The notes under the pieces are model-generated. The model saw only the letters and a list, made by a program, of their open reading frames with translations. It searched no databases and was not told the origin of the DNA. The position numbers were made by a program, and so were the translations under genes. This document shows, in pieces, positions 49,237 to 62,010 of a stretch of DNA of 64,000 bases (positions are counted from its first letter, which is position 1; each line of letters starts with the position of its first letter). Source of the stretch: CAWFKS01 sp963816435 (lineage in GTDB: Bacteria > Pseudomonadota > Alphaproteobacteria > Rhizobiales > Rhizobiaceae); assembly GCA_963816435.1 (NCBI GenBank), contig CAWFKS010000012.1, positions 186,001 to 250,000 on the forward strand, in the 5' to 3' direction.

Positions 49237-49854
49237 TCAGCTGTGGGCGAAGATGTCCTCTTCCGCCCAGCCCATCAGGTCGAGCCGCGCCCGGGTCGGC
49301 AGGAAGCGGAAGCAGGCTTCCGCCTCCTTCGTCCTGTTCTCGCGCGCCAGCCGCTCGGCCAGCTTGTCGCGCAACGCGTGCAGGTAGAGCACGTCGGAGG
49401 CCGCGTATTCGAGCTGCTCCGACGTCAGCGTGTCGGCCGCCCAGTCCGAAGATTGCTGCTGCTTCGACAGGCTGACGCCGAGCAGTTCCGAACAGATGTC
49501 CTTCAGTCCGTGGCGGTCCGTGTAGGTGCGCGTCAGGCGCGAGGCAATCTTGGTGCAGAAGACCGGCCCCGGCATCGAGCCGAAGGCATTGGACAGCACC
49601 GCGAGGTCGAAGCGGGCGTAGTGGAAGAGCTTCGTCACGCCGCGATTCTTCATCAGCGCGACCAGATTGGGGGCCCGCTTCTGGCCGGGCGCGATCTGGA
49701 TGACGTCGGCGGTGCCGTCGCCCGGCGAAATCTGTACCACGCACAGCCGATCGCGATGCGGCTTCAGGCCGAGCGTCTCGGTATCCACCGCCACCGCGTC
49801 CACCTGGTAGTGGCTGAGGTCCGGCAGGTCGTGCTTGTGAAAACGGATCGTCAT
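49237..49854 (-). CDS. nrnC: NrnC-type 3'-5' oligoribonuclease (short RNase D-like)
   Basis: A 205-residue DEDDy exonuclease: DxE in VAVDTETLGL, the second aspartate in HYARFDLAVLS, and YxxxD in LEYAASDVLYLHALRDKL. It lacks the HRDC domains of full RNase D, and its length equals that of NrnC from Bartonella and Brucella, the enzyme that clears very short RNA (including pGpG) in alphaproteobacteria without Orn. Annotation as ribonuclease D would describe the same family. Reading frame intact; 71 bp after the dipeptidase gene. Confidence 0.88.
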   Translation of the reverse strand: MTIRFHKHDLPDLSHYQVDAVAVDTETLGLKPHRDRLCVVQISPGDGTADVIQIAPGQKRAPNLVALMKNRGVTKLFHYARFDLAVLSNAFGSMPGPVFCTKIASRLTRTYTDRHGLKDICSELLGVSLSKQQQSSDWAADTLTSEQLEYAASDVLYLHALRDKLAERLARENRTKEAEACFRFLPTRARLDLMGWAEEDIFAHS

Positions 49855-49925
49855 GGCGCTCCCCTTGATCGCGCCTGATTAGCCGCTGCCGCCTGCCTTC
49901 GCAACGGTGCGCCGTCGCCGCTCCC

Positions 49926-51314
<1,389 letters not shown>

Positions 51315-51440
51315 TGGAGCACCTTTCCTGGCAGCAATTCGTGCCGCCACCCTAGGACGCCGCGCGCGGCGCGGAAAGGGTTGGAAGTTGGGCCAGCGGG
51401 AGATCGGCGGGAAGACGGGTGCTCTGGTCGAGCCGAGTAC

Positions 51441-51600
51441 AAAAAAGTGCCGCCGTGGCGGAGGGGGAAACCACGGCGGCCTTACTCAAAGATGCGGCAG
51501 CCCGGAGAGGGGGGATGAGGCTGCCGCGAGTGTCCGGTTAGGCGGGGGACGGGCCTTTTTCCGGACTTCGGCGTAGTATTGCCGATACGCGATATTTGTT
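51441..51600 (-). ncRNA. probable small RNA with three C-rich stem-loops and U6 terminator
   Basis: The 359-bp gap 51315-51673 codes for no protein, but its minus strand folds into three consecutive hairpins: GTCCGG/CCGGAC (51566-51532, loop containing GTCCCCCGCC), GCGGCAGCC/GGCTGCCGC (51527-51494, loop TCATCCCCCCTCTCCG) and GCCGCCGTGG/CCACGGCGGC (51480-51449, loop TTTCCCCCTCCG), the last followed by ACTTTTTT, an intrinsic terminator. All three loops carry C-runs able to pair with Shine-Dalgarno-like G-rich sites, as in the alphaproteobacterial cuckoo-type/alpha-r14 (NfeR1) RNAs. The 5' end is a guess; TTGACG near 51631-51626 or TTGAAT near 51621 could be the -35. A leader of the dipeptidase gene is the alternative. 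Confidence 0.6.
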
Positions 51601-51632
51601 GGTCCGATAGTGGCGATTCAAGGGCGTCAAAA

Positions 51633-51646
51633 TTACAAGTTTGTAA
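51633..51646. promoter_or_regulatory. inverted repeat upstream of the small RNA
   Basis: TTACAA-GT-TTGTAA, a 6+2+6 dyad directly next to the TTGACG that may be the small RNA's -35 and 28 bp past the DUF2231 stop. Form and place suit an operator; the binder is unknown. Confidence 0.35.
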
Positions 51647-51673
51647 CATGCGCGTGATCGCCGCGAATGCCTT

Positions 51674-52138
51674 TTATCCCGCGACGTGGCCGACATTGAC
51701 GCCGAGGTCGTAGACGAGCTGGCCGCCGTAGTAGGCCGTTGCCACCACGAGTGCGGCGCCAAGCACTTCCAGCACCGGCACGATCGCCGCGACGCCGCCG
51801 GTCAGCCTGGTGTCGCGCCACCACAGGAACGCACGCACCAGCGCCCAGATGCCGAAGACGACGGCAGTGGTCGTTCCGAGCCCTTCGTGGATCTCCGCGA
51901 TCTCGCTGTGGAAGCCGTGTCCTTCGGCGATTTCCAGGGCCATGTCGCCGAAGAAGTAGGTAACGACGGCGAAGGCGCCCGCCAGCACCGCCAGTCCGGC
52001 TGAAACGCTGCCGATCGCGGAGCGGCCGGTCACCGGGGCGCCACGCAATGTGGCGATCAGGTCGAACGTGGCGAGCGTCAGGATGAAGACGATCGGAAAA
52101 TGAACGAGAATCGGGTGAATATGCTCAAGTGAAATCAT
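51674..52138 (-). CDS. DUF2231-type membrane protein
   Basis: A 154-residue membrane protein from ATG 52138 (MISLEHIHPILVHFPIVFIL). Four helices; the opening HIHPILVHFPI with paired histidines and the internal FGDMALEIAEGHGFHSEIAEIHEGLG are the DUF2231 pattern, in which the histidines may bind haem or metal. Function not established. Divergent from polA by 143 bp. Confidence 0.8.
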   Translation of the reverse strand: MISLEHIHPILVHFPIVFILTLATFDLIATLRGAPVTGRSAIGSVSAGLAVLAGAFAVVTYFFGDMALEIAEGHGFHSEIAEIHEGLGTTTAVVFGIWALVRAFLWWRDTRLTGGVAAIVPVLEVLGAALVVATAYYGGQLVYDLGVNVGHVAG

Positions 52139-52281
52139 GACGTCATCGCTCTCCGTTGTTGGCGTTGCCGCGCCCGGTCGGGGCGCGGCTTCGCGCGCAT
52201 CTGGCACACCAAGCTGACAGCAATCTGAAGCCAGGCTTTGTCAGTGGACGGGCATTCCACCGCGCGCTATTCCCTTCGGCC

Positions 52282-55233
<2,952 letters not shown>

Positions 55234-55250
55234 GCGCCGATTTCGGCCGG

Positions 55251-55280
55251 GCCAGGGCATTCTTCGCCAGGGCATTCTTC
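55251..55280 (+). repeat. perfect 15-nt tandem duplication
   Basis: GCCAGGGCATTCTTC occurs twice head to tail, 18 bp past the polA stop, in a 203-bp non-coding stretch (55234-55436) that otherwise shows no gene, box or convincing terminator. Confidence 0.8.
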
Positions 55281-55436
55281 GGACGAGTAGCGCGCGCTCT
55301 AGAGGGAGCCTGCGGCGGGCAGGCATCCGTGCCGCGCGCTCCACGGTCCTTTCAAGCATTCCCAATTGACGCCTCAATCCTGTAGGACCGATATTGACGT
55401 TGGGACAGCTTGGTTGGGCTTGGGAGATAGATTGCA

Positions 55437-57713
55437 ATGGTAAATTGGCTGCTGAAGCGCGGTGTCCTCGCCGCAATGGCGCTTGGACTCGCGACCAGCG
55501 TATTCGTCGCCGCACCGGCGGAGGCGAGGACCAATTACGCGGTGCTGGTCGGCGTGACCAAATATCCGGTCCTGCGCAAGGCGGGTCTCAACGCCGAACT
55601 GGTCGGGCCCAAGAACGACGTGGCGCTGGTGCGCGACTACCTCGAGACCCGCTCGCCGGTTCGCTTCGAGCCCGACCACGTCACCGTACTTGCCGACGAG
55701 GTCGAGGGTGCGGCGGGCTCGCCGACGCACGAGGCGATCACGACGGCGCTCAAGAAGGTCGCCGACGAGGCCGAGCGTGGCGATTTCGTCTACCTGCACC
55801 TTTCGGGACACGGGACGCAGCAGCCGGCGATCGACGTCTCCACGGAGCCCGACGGGCTCGACGAGGTTTTCCTGCCGGCCGACACCGGGATGTGGGTCGA
55901 CCGCTCGAAGGGCATCCCCGACGCGCTGGCCGACGACGAGATCGGCGCCGCGCTCGACGCGATCCGCGCCAAGGGCGCCTTCGTGTGGATCGTCATCGAC
56001 GCCTGCCATTCCGGCACCGCGACGCGCGCCGCCCCCGTTGGCGGCGACGATGTCGTGGAACGCAAGATCGAGCCCGAGCAGCTCGGCATTCCCGAGTCAG
56101 CCATCCAGGAGGCGCAAGCCGAGGCCAAGGCGGACGCAACCGCCGACGCCGAACCGGAGGCGACGCGCGCTCTGGCGCTCTACGCCGACGGGCCGCAGGC
56201 CTCGGACGAAAACACCCCGTCGAGCGCCGAGTCGATCGCGCCGGGCGGCCTCGTCGCGTTCTTCGCGGCCCAGACCGTCGAGACCACGCCGGAGATGCTG
56301 CTGCCGCGCGGGCAGAAGAACTCGACCCGCTACGGCCTGTTCACCTACACGCTGTTCTCGCAGATCGCCGAGAACCCGACCATGACCTACAGGCAGCTCG
56401 GCCAGGCCATCATGCAGGCCTATTCGGGCGAGAACCGCACCCGCCCGACGCCACTGTTCGAGGGCGACCTCGACGCGCCGGTCTTCGGCATGGACGCCAC
56501 CGACTATATCCAGCAGTGGAAGATCGACGCCGACGCCAGCAGCGGCATCACCGTGCCCGCCGGCCTGCTCGAGCGTCTCGCTCCCGGCACCAAGCTGGCG
56601 ATCCTGCCTGGGCCCGGCTCGACGATGGACGACGCGGTCGGCTATCTCGAGGTGAGCTCGGCCGACAATCTGACGAGCCATCTGACGCCGGTCGCCTACA
56701 ACGACAAGCCGGCGATGGAACCCTCGAAGATCCCGGCCAACGCCTATGCACGTCTCGCCGAGATCTCCTTCCAGACGGAACTGACGGTCGCCCGTCCGGC
56801 GCCGCATCCGGGGTTCGAGGAGCAGATCGCCGAGGTCAATGATATCCTCGACAAGATCGCCGCCGACGAGGCGACGCCTGTCAATCTGAAGCTGGTGGCA
56901 CCCGAGGACAGCGCCGACCTCAAGCTCGCCGTGCTTTCGGAAGAGGATGCCGCCGTCATGATCGCCGACGCAGGCCCCAACGCCATCAGCGCCACGGTTT
57001 CCAACCGTGCGGAGGTGAGCCCGGCGGCGCGCCTGTGGTTCCTGCCGCCGACGGCCGAGATCTCGCTCGACCCGAGCCGGCGTCCGCCGTCGATCGGCTT
57101 TACCGGCTCCTCGCCTGACGGGCTGCAGGGCGAGGTGGCGCAGACGCTGACGCGCATCTTCCGTGCCACCAACCTCGCCCGTCTGGCGACCGCGACCGAC
57201 TACCGGCCCGACGAGGTGAACGTCGGCTTCACCGTGCAGCGCAAGGGCTCCACCGGGGACGAGCCGCTGGACGCCGCCAAGGTACCGCAGGTGCATCCGG
57301 GCGACCAGGTGCATCTCCATGCCAGCAACGATTCGACCAAGCCGGTCGATCTCAACGTGCTCTACATCGGCTCCGACTACTCGATCACCCACATGTATGC
57401 CCAGCGCCTGCATTCGGGCAGCAAGGTCGACATTCCGCTGCTTGAATTCACCGATTCCAGCTTCGGCATCGAGCGCATGGTGGTGGTGATGAGCGAGGGC
57501 GAGGCAATGTCCAACGTGCAGGACCTGAGCTTCCTCGAGCAGGAAGGCGTACGCCGCATGACCCGCGGCATCGACCATCCCGGCGGATTCGCCGGCCTGC
57601 TGGAAGACATCGGCAACGCGCCGGCGTCGCGCGGTGCTGCCCGTATCGGCGGCCGCCAGGAGTCGAAGGGCGCGGTGCTGATCTACCCGCTGGAGACGGA
57701 ACCGCGCAGCTAG
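55437..57713 (+). CDS. exported caspase-family (C14) protease
   Basis: A 758-residue protein with a Sec signal (GVLAAMALGLATSVFVAAPAEA, cleavage near residue 30) followed at once by a caspase-fold domain (about 32-370): NYAVLVGVTKYP, catalytic His125 in LHLSGHGTQQP and Cys190 in WIVIDACHSGTATR. An acidic Glu/Ala-rich insert (about 215-265) interrupts the domain. The C-terminal half (about 620-720; VHPGDQVHLHASNDSTKPVDLNVLYIG) is similar in pattern to DUF4384 sensor domains. Being exported, it is not a cytoplasmic defence caspase. Probably in one unit with the next two genes. Confidence 0.87.
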   Translation: MVNWLLKRGVLAAMALGLATSVFVAAPAEARTNYAVLVGVTKYPVLRKAGLNAELVGPKNDVALVRDYLETRSPVRFEPDHVTVLADEVEGAAGSPTHEAITTALKKVADEAERGDFVYLHLSGHGTQQPAIDVSTEPDGLDEVFLPADTGMWVDRSKGIPDALADDEIGAALDAIRAKGAFVWIVIDACHSGTATRAAPVGGDDVVERKIEPEQLGIPESAIQEAQAEAKADATADAEPEATRALALYADGPQASDENTPSSAESIAPGGLVAFFAAQTVETTPEMLLPRGQKNSTRYGLFTYTLFSQIAENPTMTYRQLGQAIMQAYSGENRTRPTPLFEGDLDAPVFGMDATDYIQQWKIDADASSGITVPAGLLERLAPGTKLAILPGPGSTMDDAVGYLEVSSADNLTSHLTPVAYNDKPAMEPSKIPANAYARLAEISFQTELTVARPAPHPGFEEQIAEVNDILDKIAADEATPVNLKLVAPEDSADLKLAVLSEEDAAVMIADAGPNAISATVSNRAEVSPAARLWFLPPTAEISLDPSRRPPSIGFTGSSPDGLQGEVAQTLTRIFRATNLARLATATDYRPDEVNVGFTVQRKGSTGDEPLDAAKVPQVHPGDQVHLHASNDSTKPVDLNVLYIGSDYSITHMYAQRLHSGSKVDIPLLEFTDSSFGIERMVVVMSEGEAMSNVQDLSFLEQEGVRRMTRGIDHPGGFAGLLEDIGNAPASRGAARIGGRQESKGAVLIYPLETEPRS

Positions 57714-57741
57714 CACGTCGGCGGCTTCGGTGGAGCGCATG

Positions 57742-58146
57742 ATGACAGGCAGCTCGCCCGACCTGAAAACCCGAAAAACCCGTCCCGCCGCGATTGTCGC
57801 GGCGGGGCTGTTCGCGCTGGCGTCGGCTTCGGCGCTTGCGGCGGAGGCGCCCTGCGGAATTTGCGCCCGTGCCGTGGTGACCAACTCCTCGCTGGCGGCC
57901 TGCTTCCTCGCGAAATACCCCGAACTCGAACGGCGCACCAACGGCGCCGTGGCCGTCGATCTCAGCGATTGCGAGCAGGATCGCGGCGTCGTCGCCGCGC
58001 TGCCGGGGCCGCGCCTGTCGCCGCGCGAGGAGCCCGACCTTCAGTTCATTCTCTCGGCGTCGCAGCTCGCCTGCCTCAAGGCGCGGCTGGAGGAGCCGGG
58101 CCTCGCGCTCGACCCGTCCGCCCGCATCGATCTGGACAAGTGTTGA
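57742..58146 (+). CDS. small exported protein, unrecognised
   Basis: A 134-residue protein from ATG 57742, 6 nt after GGAG (ATG 57739 and GTG 57730 are in-frame alternatives). A signal peptide (AAIVAAGLFALASASALAAEA) precedes a mature part with about six cysteines (CGICARAV, LAACFLAKYPE, DLSDCEQDRG, ASQLACLKARL and a C-terminal DLDKC), suggesting disulfides. No family recognised. Starts 28 bp after the caspase gene and its stop overlaps the next start (ATGATGG-type junction), so it is probably co-expressed. Confidence 0.65.
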   Translation: MTGSSPDLKTRKTRPAAIVAAGLFALASASALAAEAPCGICARAVVTNSSLAACFLAKYPELERRTNGAVAVDLSDCEQDRGVVAALPGPRLSPREEPDLQFILSASQLACLKARLEEPGLALDPSARIDLDKC

Positions 58147-58800
58147 TGGCCAGGCGCGCGACCCCCCGCAGGACGGTCCGCAATCTGCCGGAGACGGTCA
58201 GTGCCTGGCCAGACACCTCCACGCACGAGGCCAAGCCCGAGAGCAATCCGTTTACCTCCGGCGACTGGCGCATGCTCGGCTATGCGTGGACCGGCTTCAT
58301 CGTTCGCATCGCACTGGTGATCGGCGGCATCTTCTCCGTCTACCAGTATCTGGAAGCCCGCGAGGAGAAGCGGGTGGAACGCACGCTGCAGCTCGTCGAC
58401 CTGTGGGAAAAACCGCAATACCAGGAGGCCGAACGCGCGATAAGCAGCCGGCTTGCCGATCTCAACGAGCAGTATTCCGGCCTCCTGGGCAGCGCGCCGA
58501 GCGAGGCTGATCTGGCCGTGTATCGCCGGCGCGTCGGCATGGCGGCGCTGACGGAGGAGGGCGGCGGCGTCGCGCCTGCTGCCCAGCGCGACAATTTCGA
58601 GCGCGTTCTGTATTTCCTCAACCGACGTGGCCTATTGCGTCGAGGGCGGACTGTGCTCGGACGATGTCGCCAGGAGCTTCTTCGGCGATTTCGCCATATC
58701 GTTCTGGGACTATTTTGCCGGCTATGTCGAGCAACAGCGCAAGCAGGGCATGGCTACCTACGCGGTGCCCGTCGAAAATTACGTGGCCGATATCCGCTAG
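58146..58800 (+). CDS. membrane protein, DUF4760-like (one frameshift)
   Basis: About 217 residues with one central-to-N-terminal membrane helix (MLGYAWTGFIVRIALVIGGIFSVYQYLEAREEKRVERTLQLVDLWE). An extra base at 58622-58623 diverts the frame after YFLN; the other frame gives DVAYCVEGGLCSDDVARSFFGDFAISFWDYFAGYVEQQR and ends AVPVENYVADIR at 58800, which is the arrangement seen in DUF4760-type proteins. Function unknown. Starts in the stop codon of the preceding small gene. Confidence 0.65.
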
Positions 58801-58853
58801 GCTAGATCTTGGCTTGCAGCGAAGGATGCGGGTAAACGGAATGACCAAGAAAG

Positions 58854-58883
58854 AAGGCCCGCGGGCGCGTGCTCGCGGGCCTT
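58854..58883. terminator. bidirectional hairpin between convergent genes
   Basis: AAGGCCCGCG, a 10-nt loop and CGCGGGCCTT, a perfect 10-bp stem. On the minus strand TTCTTTCTT follows, so it best serves the serine protease gene ending at 58906; it may also stop transcripts from 58146-58800. Confidence 0.75.
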
Positions 58884-58905
58884 CGTCAGCTCTCGTCCCG
58901 CGGGC

Positions 58906-59946
58906 TTACTGGATAAGGTTCTTCAGCCAGGCGAAGTAGACGGGGTTGATGCGAACCGCCAGGTTGAAGTCCGGATTTTCCGCGACGTTGATGCCGTAGA
59001 TCGTGCGCGTCTTGTCCTCGGTATACATGTAAACCGAGCTTCCGCTGGACCCCGGATAGGTGTCGCAGAGATAGGCGAAGTTCGTATCGTTCATGGCTTG
59101 GGAGCTGACGTCGCAGCTGACGTGCCACATCGTGCCGGGATCCTTGTCGCCCGGGTAGCCGATGACGTTGGCGACGAAATCGCCGAGTTCGTCGTCATAG
59201 GCGAAGCCCATCCAGCCGAGCTGGTCGCCGATCGGCTGCTTGAGGATGACCACGCCGAGATCCCAGGGCACGACCGAGCCGTAGAAGCCCTGGTAATTGT
59301 CCACGAACCCCTGGAAGATATAGGCGTCCTGATATTCGTAGACACCGAACGGTGCATTGTCCATCGCCAGCAGGCCGGGCGCGAACAGGAAGTTCTCGCG
59401 CCAGCCTTCGTCGTTGTCGTAGAGGCAGTGCGCCGCCGTCACCACGGTGCGCGGCCCGATCAGCGTTGCCGAGCACGTGCCCAGACCCTTCGGCGTCTCC
59501 GACTGCAGGAGCCCGATCGTTCGGAACGGGAAATCGCTGGAATCGGTGATCTGCACGCGGTCGTCGTCGCCGAACACCTGGCGGCTGGCCTCGCTCTTGT
59601 CGATCGCCGGATCGACGCCCCGCGCGCCGCTGTCCTCGATCATCTTCTTGATCTCTTCGCTGGCCGGCATGCGCTTGACTTCGCCGTTGCTCGACCGGCG
59701 GATTACGCCGTAGCCCTGCTCGACCTTTGCCGGATCGAGCTCCAGGCCGCGCGAGGCCGCGTCCTCGTCGATCTTCGGCGATTCGATCGGAACCGCCCTG
59801 TCGGAAAGCTGCGGCCCGGTCGGTGCCGCGCGCGGCATCTCACCGTTTCCGGTACTGCCGCTCACGGATTCGCCGGCCAGGGCCGGTGCGGCCATGAAGG
59901 CCACCGATGCGGCGAGCGAAATGAATGCGATACGTGTTGGTTTCAT
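58906..59946 (-). CDS. exported trypsin-like serine protease (V8/glutamyl-endopeptidase type)
   Basis: A 346-residue exported protease from ATG 59946 (MKPTRIAFISLAASVAFMAA, signal cleavage near ALAGE). A propeptide of about 105 residues precedes the chymotrypsin fold with His173 (TAAHC), Asp229 (PWDLGVVIL) and Ser301 (PGSSGSSV). The GSSGS setting and short loops resemble the S1B/V8 branch rather than trypsin. Convergent with the caspase operon and divergent from a second protease gene. Confidence 0.87.
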   Translation of the reverse strand: MKPTRIAFISLAASVAFMAAPALAGESVSGSTGNGEMPRAAPTGPQLSDRAVPIESPKIDEDAASRGLELDPAKVEQGYGVIRRSSNGEVKRMPASEEIKKMIEDSGARGVDPAIDKSEASRQVFGDDDRVQITDSSDFPFRTIGLLQSETPKGLGTCSATLIGPRTVVTAAHCLYDNDEGWRENFLFAPGLLAMDNAPFGVYEYQDAYIFQGFVDNYQGFYGSVVPWDLGVVILKQPIGDQLGWMGFAYDDELGDFVANVIGYPGDKDPGTMWHVSCDVSSQAMNDTNFAYLCDTYPGSSGSSVYMYTEDKTRTIYGINVAENPDFNLAVRINPVYFAWLKNLIQ

Positions 59947-60239
59947 AGTCTGGACTCTCCCAAAGTCAGCAACGCGGGACAAATGAGTGGCCAATCTTGT
60001 CTTTAAAATGTTCGTTTGCCCACGAACCTGCCCCCGCGTCACCTGAGTAGCGTCGAAGCCTGCGCCTCGGCAAGCCTGCTCACGCCGTCATCCGGGGCTT
60101 CCGCGACGTCACGCCCCATTGTTTCCCACATTCGCGCCGACAAATTCGCTGCCGGCCTCGCGACGCGTGCGCTATGGTCGGCGATTCCGGCCCGCTGGGG
60201 CGGCCGGCTCAGGCAACGCTCTTGGAGGTAGTTTCAACG

Positions 60240-61250
60240 ATGTTAAGCCAACTCATGAAATACGCGCTGCTGCCGCTCGTCGCGGCCGCGATGCCGCTTT
60301 CGGCGGCCGCGTTCGCGCAGTCGCCGGACAATGGCGCACGACCCGAACTCTCGCCGATGTCGCGGGTGCCGGCGTTGCGCGCCAAGCAGGATCCCGCCGA
60401 GTCCGACCGTGTTTTCGGCGGCAAGGAGGCGGCCAAGGACGCCTGGCCCTTCCAGGTCGCGCTCCTGACCAGCGAGATGCTCGACGACGATCCGATGTCG
60501 CAAGGCAACGCCCAGTTCTGCGGCGGCAGCCTGATCGCTCCGCAATGGGTGCTCACCGCCGCCCACTGCCTGGTCGACTACGGCGAGCCGATCAAGCCCG
60601 ACACCGTCACCGTGCTGGTCGGGGCGACCAGCCTCGACGAGGGCACACGCCACGAGGTCGCCGAGGTCTTCGTCAACGAGGGCTTCGACCCCTCGCGGCT
60701 CGACAACGACGTCGGGCTTTTGAAGCTGGCCGAGCCGATCGCCGGCGCAAAGACCATCAAGATGACCGATGCCGACGTCGAGAACGGCGACGCCATGGTC
60801 ACCGGCTGGGGCATGATGGAGAACGGCGCATTCCCGATGGCGCTGATGCAGGCCGACATCGAACTGAAGCCGAATTCGGCCTGCAACGCCGGCATCAAGG
60901 ACATCTACGCCAAGGATCTGGGCGAGATCCTGCGCAATTTCGCGCCGCGCATGCGCTACTCCGACGCGGCGGTCAGCGAAGCTACCAAGGAGATCGCCGC
61001 GACGATGGCCGATCCGCTGACCGACAACATGATCTGCGCGGGCGTGCAGAGCGGCGCGCGCGACGCCTGCAACGGTGACAGCGGCGGCCCGCTGTTCACC
61101 ACCGGCGCCGAGCCGGTTCAGGTCGGCATCGTGTCCTGGGGCGAGGGGCCGATGGACGCGGGTGCTGCCTGCGGCCACGAGAACGCCTACGGCATCTACA
61201 CCAGGCTCTCGCACTACACCGACTGGGTGCACGAGAAGATGGGCATGTAG
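60240..61250 (+). CDS. exported trypsin-family serine protease
   Basis: A 336-residue S1A protease from ATG 60240, after TTGGAGGTAG. Signal peptide to about residue 27 (SAAAFAQ), short propeptide ending before VFGGKEAAKDAWPFQVALL, which replaces the usual IVGG activation site. Triad His109 (LTAAHC), Asp157 (DNDVGLLKL), Ser281 (NGDSGGPLF); Asp275, six residues before the serine, predicts cleavage after Arg/Lys. Cysteines are paired as in trypsins. Divergent from the V8-like gene across 293 bp in which no clear operator was found. Confidence 0.9.
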   Translation: MLSQLMKYALLPLVAAAMPLSAAAFAQSPDNGARPELSPMSRVPALRAKQDPAESDRVFGGKEAAKDAWPFQVALLTSEMLDDDPMSQGNAQFCGGSLIAPQWVLTAAHCLVDYGEPIKPDTVTVLVGATSLDEGTRHEVAEVFVNEGFDPSRLDNDVGLLKLAEPIAGAKTIKMTDADVENGDAMVTGWGMMENGAFPMALMQADIELKPNSACNAGIKDIYAKDLGEILRNFAPRMRYSDAAVSEATKEIAATMADPLTDNMICAGVQSGARDACNGDSGGPLFTTGAEPVQVGIVSWGEGPMDAGAACGHENAYGIYTRLSHYTDWVHEKMGM

Positions 61251-61277
61251 TCCTTCGTTCGACGTCGTGATGGTTCG

Positions 61278-61305
61278 GGCGGCGGCATTCGTGCCGCCGC
61301 CTTTT
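61278..61305. terminator. intrinsic terminator with UUCG tetraloop
   Basis: GGCGGCGGCA-TTCG-TGCCGCCGCC followed by TTTTCTTT: a 10-bp GC stem, very stable tetraloop and U-tract, 27 bp past the protease stop; also placed to end hutC transcripts from the other side. Confidence 0.92.
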
Positions 61306-61311
61306 CTTTGG

Positions 61312-62010
61312 TCAGAGCCGCGTCACCATCCGGTGCGTCGGCGGATGCACCATCCTGACCAGCGTGATCGGCCTGTCGGCGAGCCATGTCAGACGCTCGC
61401 CGACGAACACCGGCTGTCCCGGCTGCAAACCAAGCAGTGCGGCTTCGGCTTCGCTCGCCGCTGCCGCGAAGAAGCGGAACTCGGCGTGCGAGAACGGCGC
61501 GTTGGCGACCAGCCACTCGTTCGGGCCGGTGGTCTCGAACCCCTCCTCGCGGGCGCCGGGCACGGCCGTCAGGCTGATCCAGCGATCCTCGAACTGGTAG
61601 GGCGCGCGGTTGGCAAGGTGAAGCGCACGCACATGCACCATCTCGGCGCCGGCGCGCAGGGAAAGCCGCGCCGCCACCAGCTCCGGTGCCGCCACGATTT
61701 CGCGGCCGAGCAGGCGGTATTCGTAGGCCGCGCCCGTCGCCTCGACCTCCTGGCGCACCAGCGGGATCGAGAACCGCGCCTCGCGCACCGGGTGTTCGAC
61801 GACCCGCGTGCCCGCCTTGCGCCGCCGCTCGACCAGGCCTTCCCGCGCCAGATCCTGTAGCGCTCGGTTGACGGTGGCGCGCGCCACGCCGAACTCGGCG
61901 GCGAGCGTCTCCTCTCCCGGAATGGTGACGCCGGGCTGCCATTCGCGCTCGGCGATCCGGCGCTTCATTTCCTCGCGCAGGTCGCGATAGGTCAGGCGCT
62001 GCGCGCTCAA
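61312..62010 (-). CDS. hutC: GntR-family histidine-utilisation repressor
   Basis: A 232-residue HutC-type regulator starting at TTG 62010, which overlaps the hutF stop (TTGA). N-terminal winged helix (YRDLREEMKRRIAEREWQPGVTIPGEETLAAEFGVARATVNRALQDLAREGLVERRRKAGTRV) and C-terminal UTRA ligand domain, which in HutC binds urocanate. It probably represses the hut genes through the site at 63413-63422. A longer in-frame reading upstream to 62223 lies within hutF and has no homology. Confidence 0.92.
   Translation of the reverse strand: MSAQRLTYRDLREEMKRRIAEREWQPGVTIPGEETLAAEFGVARATVNRALQDLAREGLVERRRKAGTRVVEHPVREARFSIPLVRQEVEATGAAYEYRLLGREIVAAPELVAARLSLRAGAEMVHVRALHLANRAPYQFEDRWISLTAVPGAREEGFETTGPNEWLVANAPFSHAEFRFFAAAASEAEAALLGLQPGQPVFVGERLTWLADRPITLVRMVHPPTHRMVTRL

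Noticed and set aside
55437..57713. A cytoplasmic anti-phage caspase effector
   Set aside because: The N terminus is a clear Sec signal peptide and no CBASS, retron, gasdermin or TIR-type partner is adjacent.
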